Shown here piece by piece: positions 28,401 to 36,067 of a stretch of DNA of 37,007 nt; the first letter of the stretch is position 1, and each line of letters starts with the position of its first letter. The position numbers and the translations under genes are program-made. The notes under the pieces are model-generated. The model did not search any database. It had not been told where the DNA came from and saw only the letters and a program-made list of their open reading frames with translations. This DNA comes from Acanthaster planci (Eukaryota; Echinodermata; Asteroidea; Valvatida; Acanthasteridae): the NCBI RefSeq assembly GCF_001949145.1, contig NW_019091355.1, positions 2,107,710 through 2,144,716 on the forward strand, given 5' to 3'.

Positions 28401-31342
28401 TTCATACAGATTTTGACCTATAGGTGTGTCCTACATTAAAACATGTGAGCCTCTTTAGTTACGGAATAACTTTCGGGGCTTTACATTGCCGAGATGTTTC
28501 AGGACCTCCACGGAGCCAGTCATTAGACAAACAAAACCTGTTAATGAATAAGGAAGGACTAATCAGTTGAAAACATCTCAAATACACTACTCAAAAAAGT
28601 TAAGGACCACTTCTTATTTTGTATATACTTTTTATCTGAGATATTTTATTGCTGAAAATGTGCATTTGATGTTTTGAAACTTTTTTTGAAGTTTTTATTC
28701 CAATGGGAACACGGTCTAGACAAAAAAAAAATGAAAGAACTAGACCCCACTCATTGCTTGGAAAAAAAATTTACTGATTAAGAAAAAAGTGACCCTTAAC
28801 GTTTTTTTTGATTGGTGTACATCAACCAATGGGCAGAAGATGAAAATTTTGTATAAAGTAGCAGGGAAGCTTTAATTTTCTTTTGCTTGGTTTTCTCATC
28901 TCCAGTTGAGGAGAGTGTACGTCCTGAATGGTCAGGTCAACATCACGCAGACTAAGATTGTGGAGCTGCAGAAGAGTCCATTTTCGAGGCAGAAGCAGGT
29001 GGAAGGCCTCGTAGAAGTGTGAGTGTCTTGGGACGTTTAATGAACATTAATGCACGGATCAATTCAAGTGTTATTTAATTAAATACTCAGGAAGCCTTCA
29101 GTAAACGTTGGAAGACTTAACTGTGACATTGTGCAAAGTTCTTGCCTAAAAGTTGCGTGATTTATTCGAATTGTGACCGGATCTCACAAAACGAGATGAA
29201 GGCCAATTTTTTTTTCCAGGTAATCTTTTGTTTTAGTTTGCATTCAGAAGAGCATACCGAGCTGTTTGTTTTGATATATCACTCTGTTTGGCATCCTGAA
29301 GGAGATAGATATAATTTAGGTGGGAACATGCTGAGGGTTTCCATCGATTCACTTTGTACAAGATTTACTTGAAGACTTTTAACTCTGAGTCGCTCTTGTG
29401 TCTTGTGACATTCTGTTAAGTTTCGTCACAGCAGACTGATCCGGTGAGCCCCGCCCACCGTGCACTTGGGTACTTAGCACGTGTGCTCTCCAAATGCTGT
29501 ATCACAGGTTCTAACCACGTGCATTATATGCGCAGGCAAACCACACATGTCAGACTTTTTCACATGCATGCCGGACAAAAATCATGGCTGTGATTGGTTA
29601 AAACAATGGGGCGGGGCTTCAGTCTGTTGAATTTTGTGTTACAGCTGTTCTACCTTAACGCACTATTGCAGCTGCGTGATATCACCAGAGACCCATAGTC
29701 ACCTTTTGCCTCCCTGCAAGGTAACCATTTATACAGAATCCTTAAACCCAGTTTGGGCCCACGTTATACAACAGTTTGAAAGGAGAGCTTTACAAACTAA
29801 CTTAGGCGAGAGCTGCTTTTTCTAACATTGTTCACACTTGTCTTTTTTACATCTGTAGTGATATAGCAGCCCAGAAGCTGTATCGTGAACTGCAGCAAAG
29901 TAAAAGTAAGGACGCTCAAAAATCCCTCTTTGTCTCTCTTCCTGCAGTTGTCAAGTTCACTTTTTGAAGTTTCTAAGTCCCAGAGGATGGTGTGTTGATA
30001 CCCTTGAACCTGTCCGAGAGCACCAGTAACTTAAAATCTTCGAACATTTTGTAAAGGAAGCATGGACTCAAGTAACGGTTAACACTGTGATCATTCCATG
30101 TATTTAGTCTGTCTGCACAAAGTACTCAGTGTTACCCTTGGATCAGTGGTTAAATCCAACCATCAAAGGCACTTCCAATCAGTGAGTGAATTGACGGTTT
30201 CATTCCCCCTAATCTCTCCACTTTGTTTCCTGTCGCAGGTGGTGAAGCAGGTTGCACCTTCCAAGACAGCTCCAAGATGCAGAACCTTCTCATCAAAAGT
30301 ATCAACTACAGAAATAAACAGACCAAGGAACTCTTTGGTCACCTAAAGTGAGTTTGCTGGCGTATCACAAGTAAAATGGATGCAGTAACAACATGAAGCT
30401 GTAAAATTTCCAGTGAGCCTTTATTTTGCAGAACAGCTGATCTCCATTTGATGCTTGTTCCTTTTTGATTCCAAATGTAGCAAATTGGTATCGTGCAAAG
30501 TGGAGGCCGAAAGACTGGTTCCTCAAATCGCTAACAGCGTGGACGAGATGAGTAACCTGGAGAAGCGGATGATCGCCCACCAGCACCAAAGGCAAAAGGA
30601 TATCTGGACGCTGCTTAAACACGCTGTAAGTCTTGTTCTTAGACTGGGATCTAGTTTACTTCCGGTCCAGTACTGTAGTTGCATTGTTTTTCCCCCAAGT
30701 TCTCTAGTCCCCAGTCCTAAAACGTTTACATGCACTCAACAGATTACTCTCATTGGCTTCAACAGTATTCACTTTGTCATCAGATTTAAGTACACGTTAA
30801 CCTCTGCATGTTCACGGATTCCAGCCTCCTTTAACTTGTGCATTTTTCCCTCCGTGTTGTCATCTCGCAGGTTAACAAAGTGCATAATGCTGTTTCTCCA
30901 CCGGTGAGCACGGCAAGCATACACTACAGCCGTCAGCCTTCGTCATCCTCGGTTAGCAGCTCCAGCTCAGCCACACCCTTGCAGAGCCTCGGAAGCAAAC
31001 CGCTGCAAGACTCGCTCGTGCTAATGAACCAGAGCTCCGTGACAAGAAGCAAGTAAGTATTAAAAAATAAGGGGCAGAACAAAGACAGAGATAATGATGT
31101 GACAACTTAGAGGCAGTAGTCGCTTTGAGATGAAGAAGTGGTGGCAGAAGTGGGATGCATGTGGCAAAAACAAGGTCATGTTCGAAAGGCCAATAAATTG
31201 ATCCCTCTGACCTTTTCTGCTGCATCCCTGCAGGTTTGATGATGTCTGCGAGAGCATCAAAGTTGAACAAGAAGAGTTGTTGGAGGTCACAGAATCTGGA
31301 CAGTGGCAGTTCTTGAACAACTTCCCAAGCAATGCTCAGTAA
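19364..31342 (+). CDS. CHUK: Inhibitor of NF-kappa-B kinase, IKK-alpha/beta type (CHUK-like), 19 coding exons, complete
   Basis: Exons: 19364-19456, 20120-20329, 20927-21088, 21367-21456, 22035-22159, 22595-22653, 22911-22959, 23931-24066, 25388-25579, 26921-27014, 27108-27231, 27866-28017, 28327-28391, 28906-29018, 29859-29905, 30239-30347, 30481-30625, 30871-31052, 31234-31342. They sum to 2256 bases, 751 aa (human IKKs about 745-756). Kinase domain 15-300: GQGGFG loop, ATP Lys40, alpha-C Glu57, HRDLKPEN (138-145), DLG (162-164, the IKK variant of DFG), APE (186-188). Ubiquitin-like domain about 309-385; helical scaffold/dimerization domain about 404-655; Ser-rich linker; C-terminal tail. 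Family role: phosphorylates I-kappa-B proteins in the cytosol within the NEMO complex. The segments [12 protein letters not shown]...QPQCF and ELFGHL favour IKK-alpha over IKK-beta, but an invertebrate gene may be ancestral to both. Oddities: the activation loop is Ser173/Thr177 and the NEMO-binding motif is altered. Confidence 0.95.
19457..20119. other. CHUK: IKK intron 1 with a probable repeat relic
   Basis: About 19925-20045 resembles a dispersed repeat: aagtatcttgcccaagagta, then gggtttgaaccc and ataaccattttaccaaga, like a reversed tRNA-derived end. The rest is plain. Confidence 0.4.
20120..20329 (+). CDS. CHUK: IKK exon 2: N-lobe of kinase
   Basis: 70 codons, phase 0. ELALKQCR carries the ATP-binding Lys40, RWVMEIDIM the alpha-C Glu57, and [16 protein letters not shown] the gatekeeper/hinge with Met91. 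The donor is gtttttttg, very weak, but required by the [15 protein letters not shown] junction. Confidence 0.93.
20330..20926. other. CHUK: IKK intron 2
   Basis: It contains the duplicated and inverted segment at 20468-20603 and otherwise nothing recognised. Confidence 0.6.
20468..20603. repeat. Identical 60-bp direct duplication with an inverted insert
   Basis: Copies 20468-20527 and 20544-20603 are identical. They begin aggcaagacactttgcctta and end cagtagctgtgtgga. The end of copy 1 plus the 16-base spacer forms a perfect palindrome: aaatcagtagctgtgt, gg, acacagctactgattt. This looks like a template-switch duplication, recent in origin because no differences have accumulated. Confidence 0.9.
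20927..21088 (+). CDS. CHUK: IKK exon 3: catalytic loop
   Basis: The acceptor is tgctgtgcag and the donor gtgctg. It encodes [31 protein letters not shown], with catalytic Asp140 and Asn145. 54 codons, phase 0. Confidence 0.95.
21367..21456 (+). CDS. CHUK: IKK exon 4: DLG and activation loop
   Basis: The acceptor is tctgttcag and the donor gtatgt. It encodes [15 protein letters not shown], then [12 protein letters not shown]. The phospho-acceptor positions equivalent to human IKK-beta Ser177 and Ser181 are Ser173 and Thr177 here. Confidence 0.95.
21457..22034. other. CHUK: IKK intron 4
   Basis: No feature recognised. Intron 5 (22160-22594) is likewise plain. Confidence 0.55.
22035..22159 (+). 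CDS. CHUK: IKK exon 5: APE to C-lobe
   Basis: The acceptor is ttttcctgtccag. It encodes [20 protein letters not shown] and [17 protein letters not shown]. The donor is gtacac; the Trp codon is split with exon 6. Confidence 0.93.
22595..22653 (+). CDS. CHUK: IKK exon 6: C-lobe
   Basis: A 59-base exon, acceptor tttcttcgtag and donor gtagga, encoding [19 protein letters not shown]. It aligns with the WHxKxxxK segment of IKKs. Confidence 0.85.
22911..22959 (+). CDS. CHUK: IKK exon 7: C-lobe, short exon
   Basis: A 49-base exon, acceptor tttggtttcag and donor gtaaga, encoding [15 protein letters not shown]. Weakly conserved but in the right place and phase between the flanking family-like exons. 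Confidence 0.8.
22960..23930. other. CHUK: IKK intron 7 with interspersed-repeat copy
   Basis: It contains copy 1 of the repeat shared with 34150-34400. A (gt/gc)-rich stretch follows near 23500-23545. Confidence 0.6.
23140..23365 (+). repeat. Interspersed repeat, copy 1
   Basis: Same orientation as 34155-34400, with long shared blocks: aaagaaagacagg, ggttacaagcg, gttcttgcacgc, taaattagttac and cgtactcagcgtgctcc. It lacks a short segment (about gcgcgtctatgcggc) present in copy 2. No ORF or TIR was recognised and the family is not identified. Confidence 0.8.
23931..24066 (+). CDS. CHUK: IKK exon 8: end of kinase domain
   Basis: The acceptor is cgctgttggcag and the donor gtgagt. It encodes [10 protein letters not shown], the terminal kinase Arg motif, and [15 protein letters not shown], closest to the IKK-alpha form. 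Confidence 0.92.
24067..25387. other. CHUK: IKK intron 8
   Basis: It contains an imperfect direct repeat (24401-24437 and 24538-24573, sharing acagttaaaacc) and the hairpin at 24615-24691. No exon was recognised. Confidence 0.55.
24615..24691. repeat. Near-complete palindrome, 77 bp
   Basis: The ends tcactagtgcac and gtgcactagtga are perfect 12-bp complements. Pairing continues with mismatches (ctatg/catag) to a central ctgtgag-tca-ctcacag. Confidence 0.75.
25388..25579 (+). CDS. CHUK: IKK exon 9: ubiquitin-like domain
   Basis: 64 codons, phase 0 (acceptor cacccacgcag, donor gtaggt). [19 protein letters not shown] and [18 protein letters not shown] match the IKK ubiquitin-like fold (VHILNM...DTGIP in human). 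Confidence 0.92.
25580..26920. other. CHUK: IKK intron 9
   Basis: About 575 bp of it is the probable TIR element at 26118-26692. Otherwise plain. Confidence 0.55.
26118..26692. mobile_element. Probable TIR element with repeated subterminal motif
   Basis: The left end (ccaatttcacgaaac at 26118) and the right end (inverted: ccgatttcacgaaacg ending about 26691) match. A second left copy at 26199 (cgatttcacaaaacg) matches the right arm over some 70 bases, including gcataag and gagacaaattt/gggacaaatta. The interior has atggcgggcggaggtgattc near 26457 and a short frame, possibly a transposase relic. The superfamily is not established. Confidence 0.5.
26921..27014 (+). CDS. CHUK: IKK exon 10: end of ubiquitin-like domain and linker
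   Basis: The acceptor is tgctttacag and the donor gtaagt. It encodes FMMFLFHRG, matching the V(F/Y)LFD strand, then a Pro-rich linker. Confidence 0.85.
27108..27231 (+). CDS. CHUK: IKK exon 11: start of scaffold/dimerization domain
   Basis: The acceptor is gtttttaacag and the donor gtaaga. It encodes [20 protein letters not shown], in the position of the vertebrate VWxxxxHxxxxLKED helix. Confidence 0.85.
27232..27865. other. CHUK: IKK intron 11 with a short hairpin
   Basis: A hairpin lies at 27724-27767 (gactccagtcaggtca pairing with tgacctggtggagtc). Nothing else was recognised. Confidence 0.5.
27866..28017 (+). CDS. CHUK: IKK exon 12: scaffold/dimerization helix
   Basis: The acceptor is aactctggcag and the donor gtaagt. 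It encodes [20 protein letters not shown], aligning with QQLKAKLxFFxxSIQxDLExY of vertebrate IKKs. Confidence 0.9.
28327..28391 (+). CDS. CHUK: IKK exon 13: scaffold/dimerization helix
   Basis: The acceptor is gaacttgcag and the donor gtaagt. It encodes [20 protein letters not shown]; compare SEKMLKAWKEME of IKK-alpha. Confidence 0.9.
28585..28817. mobile_element. mariner/Tc1-like MITE with TA target duplication
   Basis: TA (28583-28584) precedes cactactcaaaaaagttaag, and the right end (inverted: caccaatcaaaaaaaacgtt...aagggtcactttt) is followed by TA (28818-28819). The TIRs are about 30 bp and AT-rich. The 233-bp element has no ORF and sits in IKK intron 13. Confidence 0.82.
28906..29018 (+). 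CDS. CHUK: IKK exon 14: scaffold/dimerization helix with LQKSPF
   Basis: The acceptor is tctcatctccag and the donor gtgagt. It encodes [16 protein letters not shown], matching the conserved LQ(K/R)SP(Y/M)GR(R/K)Q. Confidence 0.92.
29019..29858. other. CHUK: IKK intron 14
   Basis: It contains the GC-rich inverted-repeat element at 29427-29632. Introns 15 (29906-30238) and 12 (28018-28326) are plain. Confidence 0.55.
29427..29632. mobile_element. Probable MITE, ~205 bp
   Basis: The left end cagcagactgatccggtgag then ccccgccca pairs with the right end ggggcggggcttcagtctgttg (inverted caacagactga, agccccgcccc). The left arm has a 5-base insertion. The inner sequence holds several cacgtg-like and cacatg strings. 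No ORF. Confidence 0.55.
29859..29905 (+). CDS. CHUK: IKK exon 15: short helical exon
   Basis: A 47-base exon, acceptor tacatctgtag and donor gtaagg, encoding [15 protein letters not shown]. It matches the ARxLYRxL segment. Confidence 0.87.
30239..30347 (+). CDS. CHUK: IKK exon 16: scaffold/dimerization helix
   Basis: The acceptor is tcctgtcgcag and the donor gtgagt. It encodes [11 protein letters not shown] and TKELFGHL, like IKK-alpha LKELFGHL. Confidence 0.9.
30481..30625 (+). CDS. CHUK: IKK exon 17: last scaffold/dimerization helix
   Basis: The acceptor is ttccaaatgtag and the donor gtaagt. It encodes [11 protein letters not shown] and [14 protein letters not shown], matching the conserved KRQKE(I/L)WxLLKIA. 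Phase 0 exit. Confidence 0.93.
30871..31052 (+). CDS. CHUK: IKK exon 18: Ser-rich linker
   Basis: The acceptor is catctcgcag and the donor gtaagt. It encodes a low-complexity Ser-rich segment ([20 protein letters not shown]) in the position of the phosphorylated serine cluster of vertebrate IKKs. Confidence 0.88.
31234..31342 (+). CDS. CHUK: IKK exon 19: C-terminal tail
   Basis: The acceptor is gcatccctgcag. It encodes [20 protein letters not shown], then [15 protein letters not shown] and TAA. The tail occupies the place of the NEMO-binding LDWSWL but is rewritten. Confidence 0.9.
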
Positions 31343-32530
31343 AGAGACCCATGGAAGAGCAAGTCCACAAATAGGTGGGTTTAGCTTTAAGTTCATGGCT
31401 GACCAGTTCATCATGGACATTATGTCAGCCAGAATTAATGAGCAATCTGCTTATGTCTTTGTTCCTGTCTCTCATTTATTCAGATCTTTACCAGTCGTAC
31501 CTTCTGGTTACCTATCCATTCTGGATATCTGAAAAGCATCTCATATACTTCTGTGTTGCAATGATAGGGCGCTGTGCAACTAGTCAACTGTCTTCCTCGT
31601 CTCTAACTTCTTTTTGGAGCATGCAGTCTGCTTGACCTCAAACACCCACTATAGAAAAACACACGGCTAAAGAGTCCCACTCCATGACTGAAAAATTCTT
31701 ACTCTGCTCTATTACATTCTCAAACTGCCCAATTGTTTCTTGGACTGTTTGTGTACAGTTCCAATATTCAAAGGCAGTATAATGACTAATGTAAGTCTGG
31801 TTTTGTTCGTTGTGAGACCAAGTATCGAGTGTGTGTATACTTCTCATAGCTTTGTTCACCAAGTTGTCCCTAGTGAACATGGTTGTAATAATTGTTTTTA
31901 TGAGAGCATTAAAACAGCTCTCATGTGATGTTTGCAACCTTGAATCTTGTAGAGCAGTAAGGGACAGTTGCCGTCAGATGCCATAGTCAGGGTGTGTAGT
32001 TTGGCACCACAAACCGTCATGGGTATAAGGTGCCAGACGTCCCATCGGGGGAATCACAGACTAAGAGTACAGCTCTTTATTAGCCAAGCAAATGTTTGGT
32101 TGGTTCAGAGCGTAAACACCAAAAGTTCCTTTTGTTTGTAAATTTCTGAAAAATACACCAAATAGGTCCATCTGGCTTTGGGAATTATATATGGCTTGGA
32201 GCAACAAGTAAAAGTTGTTGAGAGGGACAGAACTCTGCAATGGATTAACGTGTATTATTCCTTTCAGTGAGAACTTGGGTTTCTCTTTTGGAATAAGCAC
32301 CTACATGCCTGTCAAGTGGAGTGTGTATTTTGATGCTTCGGCCGAAATTTATGACACCAAAAAAAAAACCAGATTGTTGAAAAAAAATGTTGATAGGTCG
32401 GTTAAGAGGTCTTATTTGGAAATGGCCTGAACGCAAGTGTACATAATATGTATTTTAAAGCCCGCATGTTTGTAAATGGAGCATGTCTCTGATCTCTTGG
32501 AATAAACCTGCTCTTGGCAAACATGACACA
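31343..32530 (+). other. CHUK: IKK 3' UTR (presumed)
   Basis: AT-rich, non-coding, downstream of the TAA. It contains no recognised element and runs to the polyadenylation hexamer at 32501. Confidence 0.5.
32501..32506 (+). promoter_or_regulatory. CHUK: Candidate IKK polyadenylation signal AATAAA
   Basis: A canonical hexamer about 1.16 kb after the stop codon, with a GT-rich stretch (tttgtgatgtgttttc) about 55 bases further on. No earlier canonical AATAAA was noticed after the stop. Confidence 0.5.
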
Positions 32531-34154
32531 TTTATATTCCTTGTTAAGTGTCCTGTGATTTGTGATGTGTTTTCAAACATGAGGGTCTATTTTACGCAGA
32601 TGGAGATTCCAAACCAAAAAAAAAGAAGAAAAGAACGCTGTTTCCCATTTTGTGGGGAAAGCAGGCTGATGGTAATGTTCAATACTAGAGCTTTGTGTTC
32701 GTTCGGTTACCAATGCGAGGTCACATAATGGGCTTCAGATTTGAAGACTAATTTTTTCGCCGGTCATCGGGAAAGCTGGTTGGACCGTGGTCCATCTCTG
32801 ACGTGTATTGAATAACAGAGTCCAAAGGGGAAATTGGAATTCTCCCGAAAATAACTTTCAGGCTCAGCCCGATCACTAAAACAAAACACGGCGATTTCCG
32901 AGTGTTTGTTTTATATTTCTGAGTGCATTAAGTCCCAAAAGCGAGCATTTCCGGTTGTTTGTGTCACGCATTCGTGGTTGCCAAGGCAACTTCGTCGACG
33001 AGAATTGGAGAGCGTGCACTGCGTATGAACGCGGTGTGCTCGATACTAAAAATAACAATTCCTCTGTACACTTGACGATACCACTTAATCCCTTATTTTT
33101 CGAAAATTTGTAGCAGAACTGATCTATTATTAGATCACGTTTAATTACATTATCGATGATGTACATGTATCCAGTCCCAGCGTATGATTATTTAGCCTGG
33201 ATTTGGGCCTGACAGGTTGACGCCTCAAGGCCCATGGTTCCTTTGTGAGTTGTATCTACAGTGATTTTCAAGGGTTGAAATGTTTGCCTTCAAAGGAGCT
33301 TGATGGGGTTCTGGAAGTCGATTGGAAAGAGCTTTTTGATGTACTCTGCGGTGGGTCGGCATGAGACATGTAATGAAAGCATTTTGTTTCTCGGAGTTTC
33401 TGTTGTGACAGCACAGTTGCCCTTTTTTGTAACCTCGTTGAAGAACACAAAACTATTATTTGAGACTGAGTGAATCTATAAATGTCGCCTAATTTATGTC
33501 TTGATCCCAGTGTTTAATTAAATTGGACAAGACCTCAAATCCACGAAAAGACGGAAGTATCATTATTTATTGTCCCAAGAATCTGCCTTTTGTAGTCAGT
33601 CTGTGGCTGGATAGAATGGCATTTGTATCTTCGATTATTAAACTTCACAATTTAGATGGAGGATGACGATCACGAGGTTATCTATCAACAGTCATTATCT
33701 TGTCACTAATGCCTCGGTGAAACCTTGTCACTACTTCTACATTAATTTTTTTTTTCAAGTCGGGATCACTCCGTTTCGAAGATCAAATCTCAAGTGCCAC
33801 TCGAGTGGAGAGGCCGCCTCTCGATTAATCAGTGTGGATGGCGGTATTTGCTTTGAAATTTGGCATGCATTCGTGATACGAGAGGATGAAGTTGTGATTA
33901 TTTTGCTTGAACACGGCGATTGGAATGTTTGGGTACACTGAGGTTGCATATTTCCCGAGGCTGGGGCACAGAATATCAGGCCCAGTTCAACGTCTACAAA
34001 TATTTATGATGTGATACGAGGAGCTTGTTCAAGCAAAAATACGCGCGGGTATTGCCTTAGGTGGAGTGTGGTTGCGGGTACCGCTTTGGCTCTCAACATT
34101 TAAATGGTTCGCCAATAATATGGGCCTCGAGCTTAATTGACCAAGAGAGAGCAA

Positions 34155-34400
34155 CGGAGGTTCCATTGGTAGGTTATGCCATCTGCCGCGAGCTGAAGTG
34201 TACCCCCAATCAGCGAAAGAAAGACAGGCGGTTACAAGCGAGTTCTTGCACGCTTTCTGCGTGTACGCAAAGACCATATCATGCCGGAATAAATTAGTTA
34301 CACGTACTCAGCGTGCTCCGCGTCAACGCGCAATACTTGCGCGCCTCATGGCGCGTCTATGCGGCGAGTACCCCAAAAAGCACGCCCTCTGTTGTCCAGA
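34155..34400 (+). repeat. Interspersed repeat, copy 2
   Basis: The second, more GC-rich copy of the element in IKK intron 7. It keeps CpG-rich segments (gcgcgtctatgcggcgag) that are missing or decayed in copy 1. Boundaries are approximate. Confidence 0.8.
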
Positions 34401-36035
34401 ATATCATATAAAATCGGTGCTCTGCCGAGCATTCGTTGCTGAGTACTATGGCGGACCGACTACGGACAGACACACCATATGCAAACAACACGTGTGTGCG
34501 GTGGGGTGGCACGTCAGAAGTACATGTGCTCGTTGAGTGACGGTCGGGGTTGTAAATGGTCCGTGGTCGGACTGAGCACATGGTAGTCGCTTTAATCACG
34601 GACCCGTTTGTTTTCGCAATTTTAAATGTATCATCAAGACAACACGTAAGAAATTATTAGTCCCTGAGGAATTGCTGGCAACCTACGTCACGTGATATCA
34701 TGGTGACATGGAGTAGGCCTTATTTTATAGGCCAACACGTAAGTACAATAATGTACATGTATATGTAATTTGCTTTTGTTATTCCACAGTTAAGTTATAC
34801 AGGAATAAAATTCATAGGCAAGTCGTTTTGTACACGTCCTTGGGGGTTGATTTTGGATCATCTTAATTTGACCTTGAGATTTTACACGCGGAAGTTTTTA
34901 GAGTTTTTAGAATTTTATTGTATGTAATTTGTGAATTTTTGTGTAATTAGTGAAGTGTACTATGTACATGTATCCTACTAAATGAGGAATAAGTTTATTA
35001 ATACCTGTATTACTATTAGTTATTTTTTTATTTTCGATATTAATTATTTTTATAAGCAGCTGATAATCAGTGTCCTGTCCCGTTAAAGTCCATATTTATT
35101 TTGGTCTGATAGCATCTTAGGAGGGCCTCACGAGTGAGTATTAAAGTTTGCTTCTTGGCAATCCCACAGGGGTGTTACCAGAATTGTACTGTGGTTTTTT
35201 TGTAATTTTCCATCTTTATAGTTTTATGATTGTAGTCTCAGTCCTGATGTACGTAAGAATGAGACCACGGAGAAAGGAAAAGACCATGTTGGGATTAATC
35301 CTCCTAGGAGTAGGACTAGGATCAACTCTTGGCATGCCTACACTCACTGCCTGCAGTACATATGTGCATGGCCCATTTCTGCAAAAATGACATGAGTAAC
35401 TTCAGTTGGCCTATATATATGCCCACTTCCTTTGCACACATCTTGCAAATTGTTTATCCCTCCCAAGCGAGTTGTTGGGTGTGATGAGGTGCTCACGTGC
35501 AGCTGTAATACTAGGCCGTCCCATATGATATAAGCCCAACAAGGTCAAAAATCAATTTTTCTGAGTGCTAGCTACATTAGCCCAACTTAGTCACTTTCGC
35601 ATGCTGTGCATATTTGAATTTTTGAAATGATATTTGACACGACTGCATTAGGGTGATGCAGATCAGTTAATAATAGTCTGAGCAACTTAGACTCTGCGAA
35701 TTGCCTTTTTAAAGATTCGGATATGGTCCAGCGAAACATGGCAATGTATACACACTGTATACTCATCAGTCATGTCAGTGTGAAGTCACAACTTGGTCTG
35801 GAATCAACTCGCTCCGAGTCAACTCCGTCTCAGGTCAACTTGATCCCAAATCAGCTTGGTCTCGTCAATTCTGGAAGGCAGGCACCTGGTCGCAGCATGA
35901 ATAAAAATCTTCCAAACTAGTTTCGACACACTTTAGCATACCCGCTGTATTGAAGTGCATGTACACGTGCATGTATTTTGAGAATTCTGAAATTGTACGT
36001 ACTGTTCACGTAAATTTACTAACATGTTCATGAGA

Positions 36036-36067
36036 TGCCTGGCCTTGTAATTTGGGAAGGCCAGGCA
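36036..36067. repeat. Short perfect hairpin, 11-bp arms
   Basis: tgcctggcctt and aaggccaggca are exact inverted complements separated by a 10-base loop. Confidence 0.8.

Noticed and set aside
30953-31420. 155-codon minus-strand frame
   Set aside because: Antisense to the Ser-rich and C-terminal exons of the IKK gene.
35148-35390. 80-codon frame with two hydrophobic stretches, resembling a small membrane protein
   Set aside because: No recognisable family and no supporting splice sites or neighbours, in a region with no other exon. Chance is the simpler explanation.
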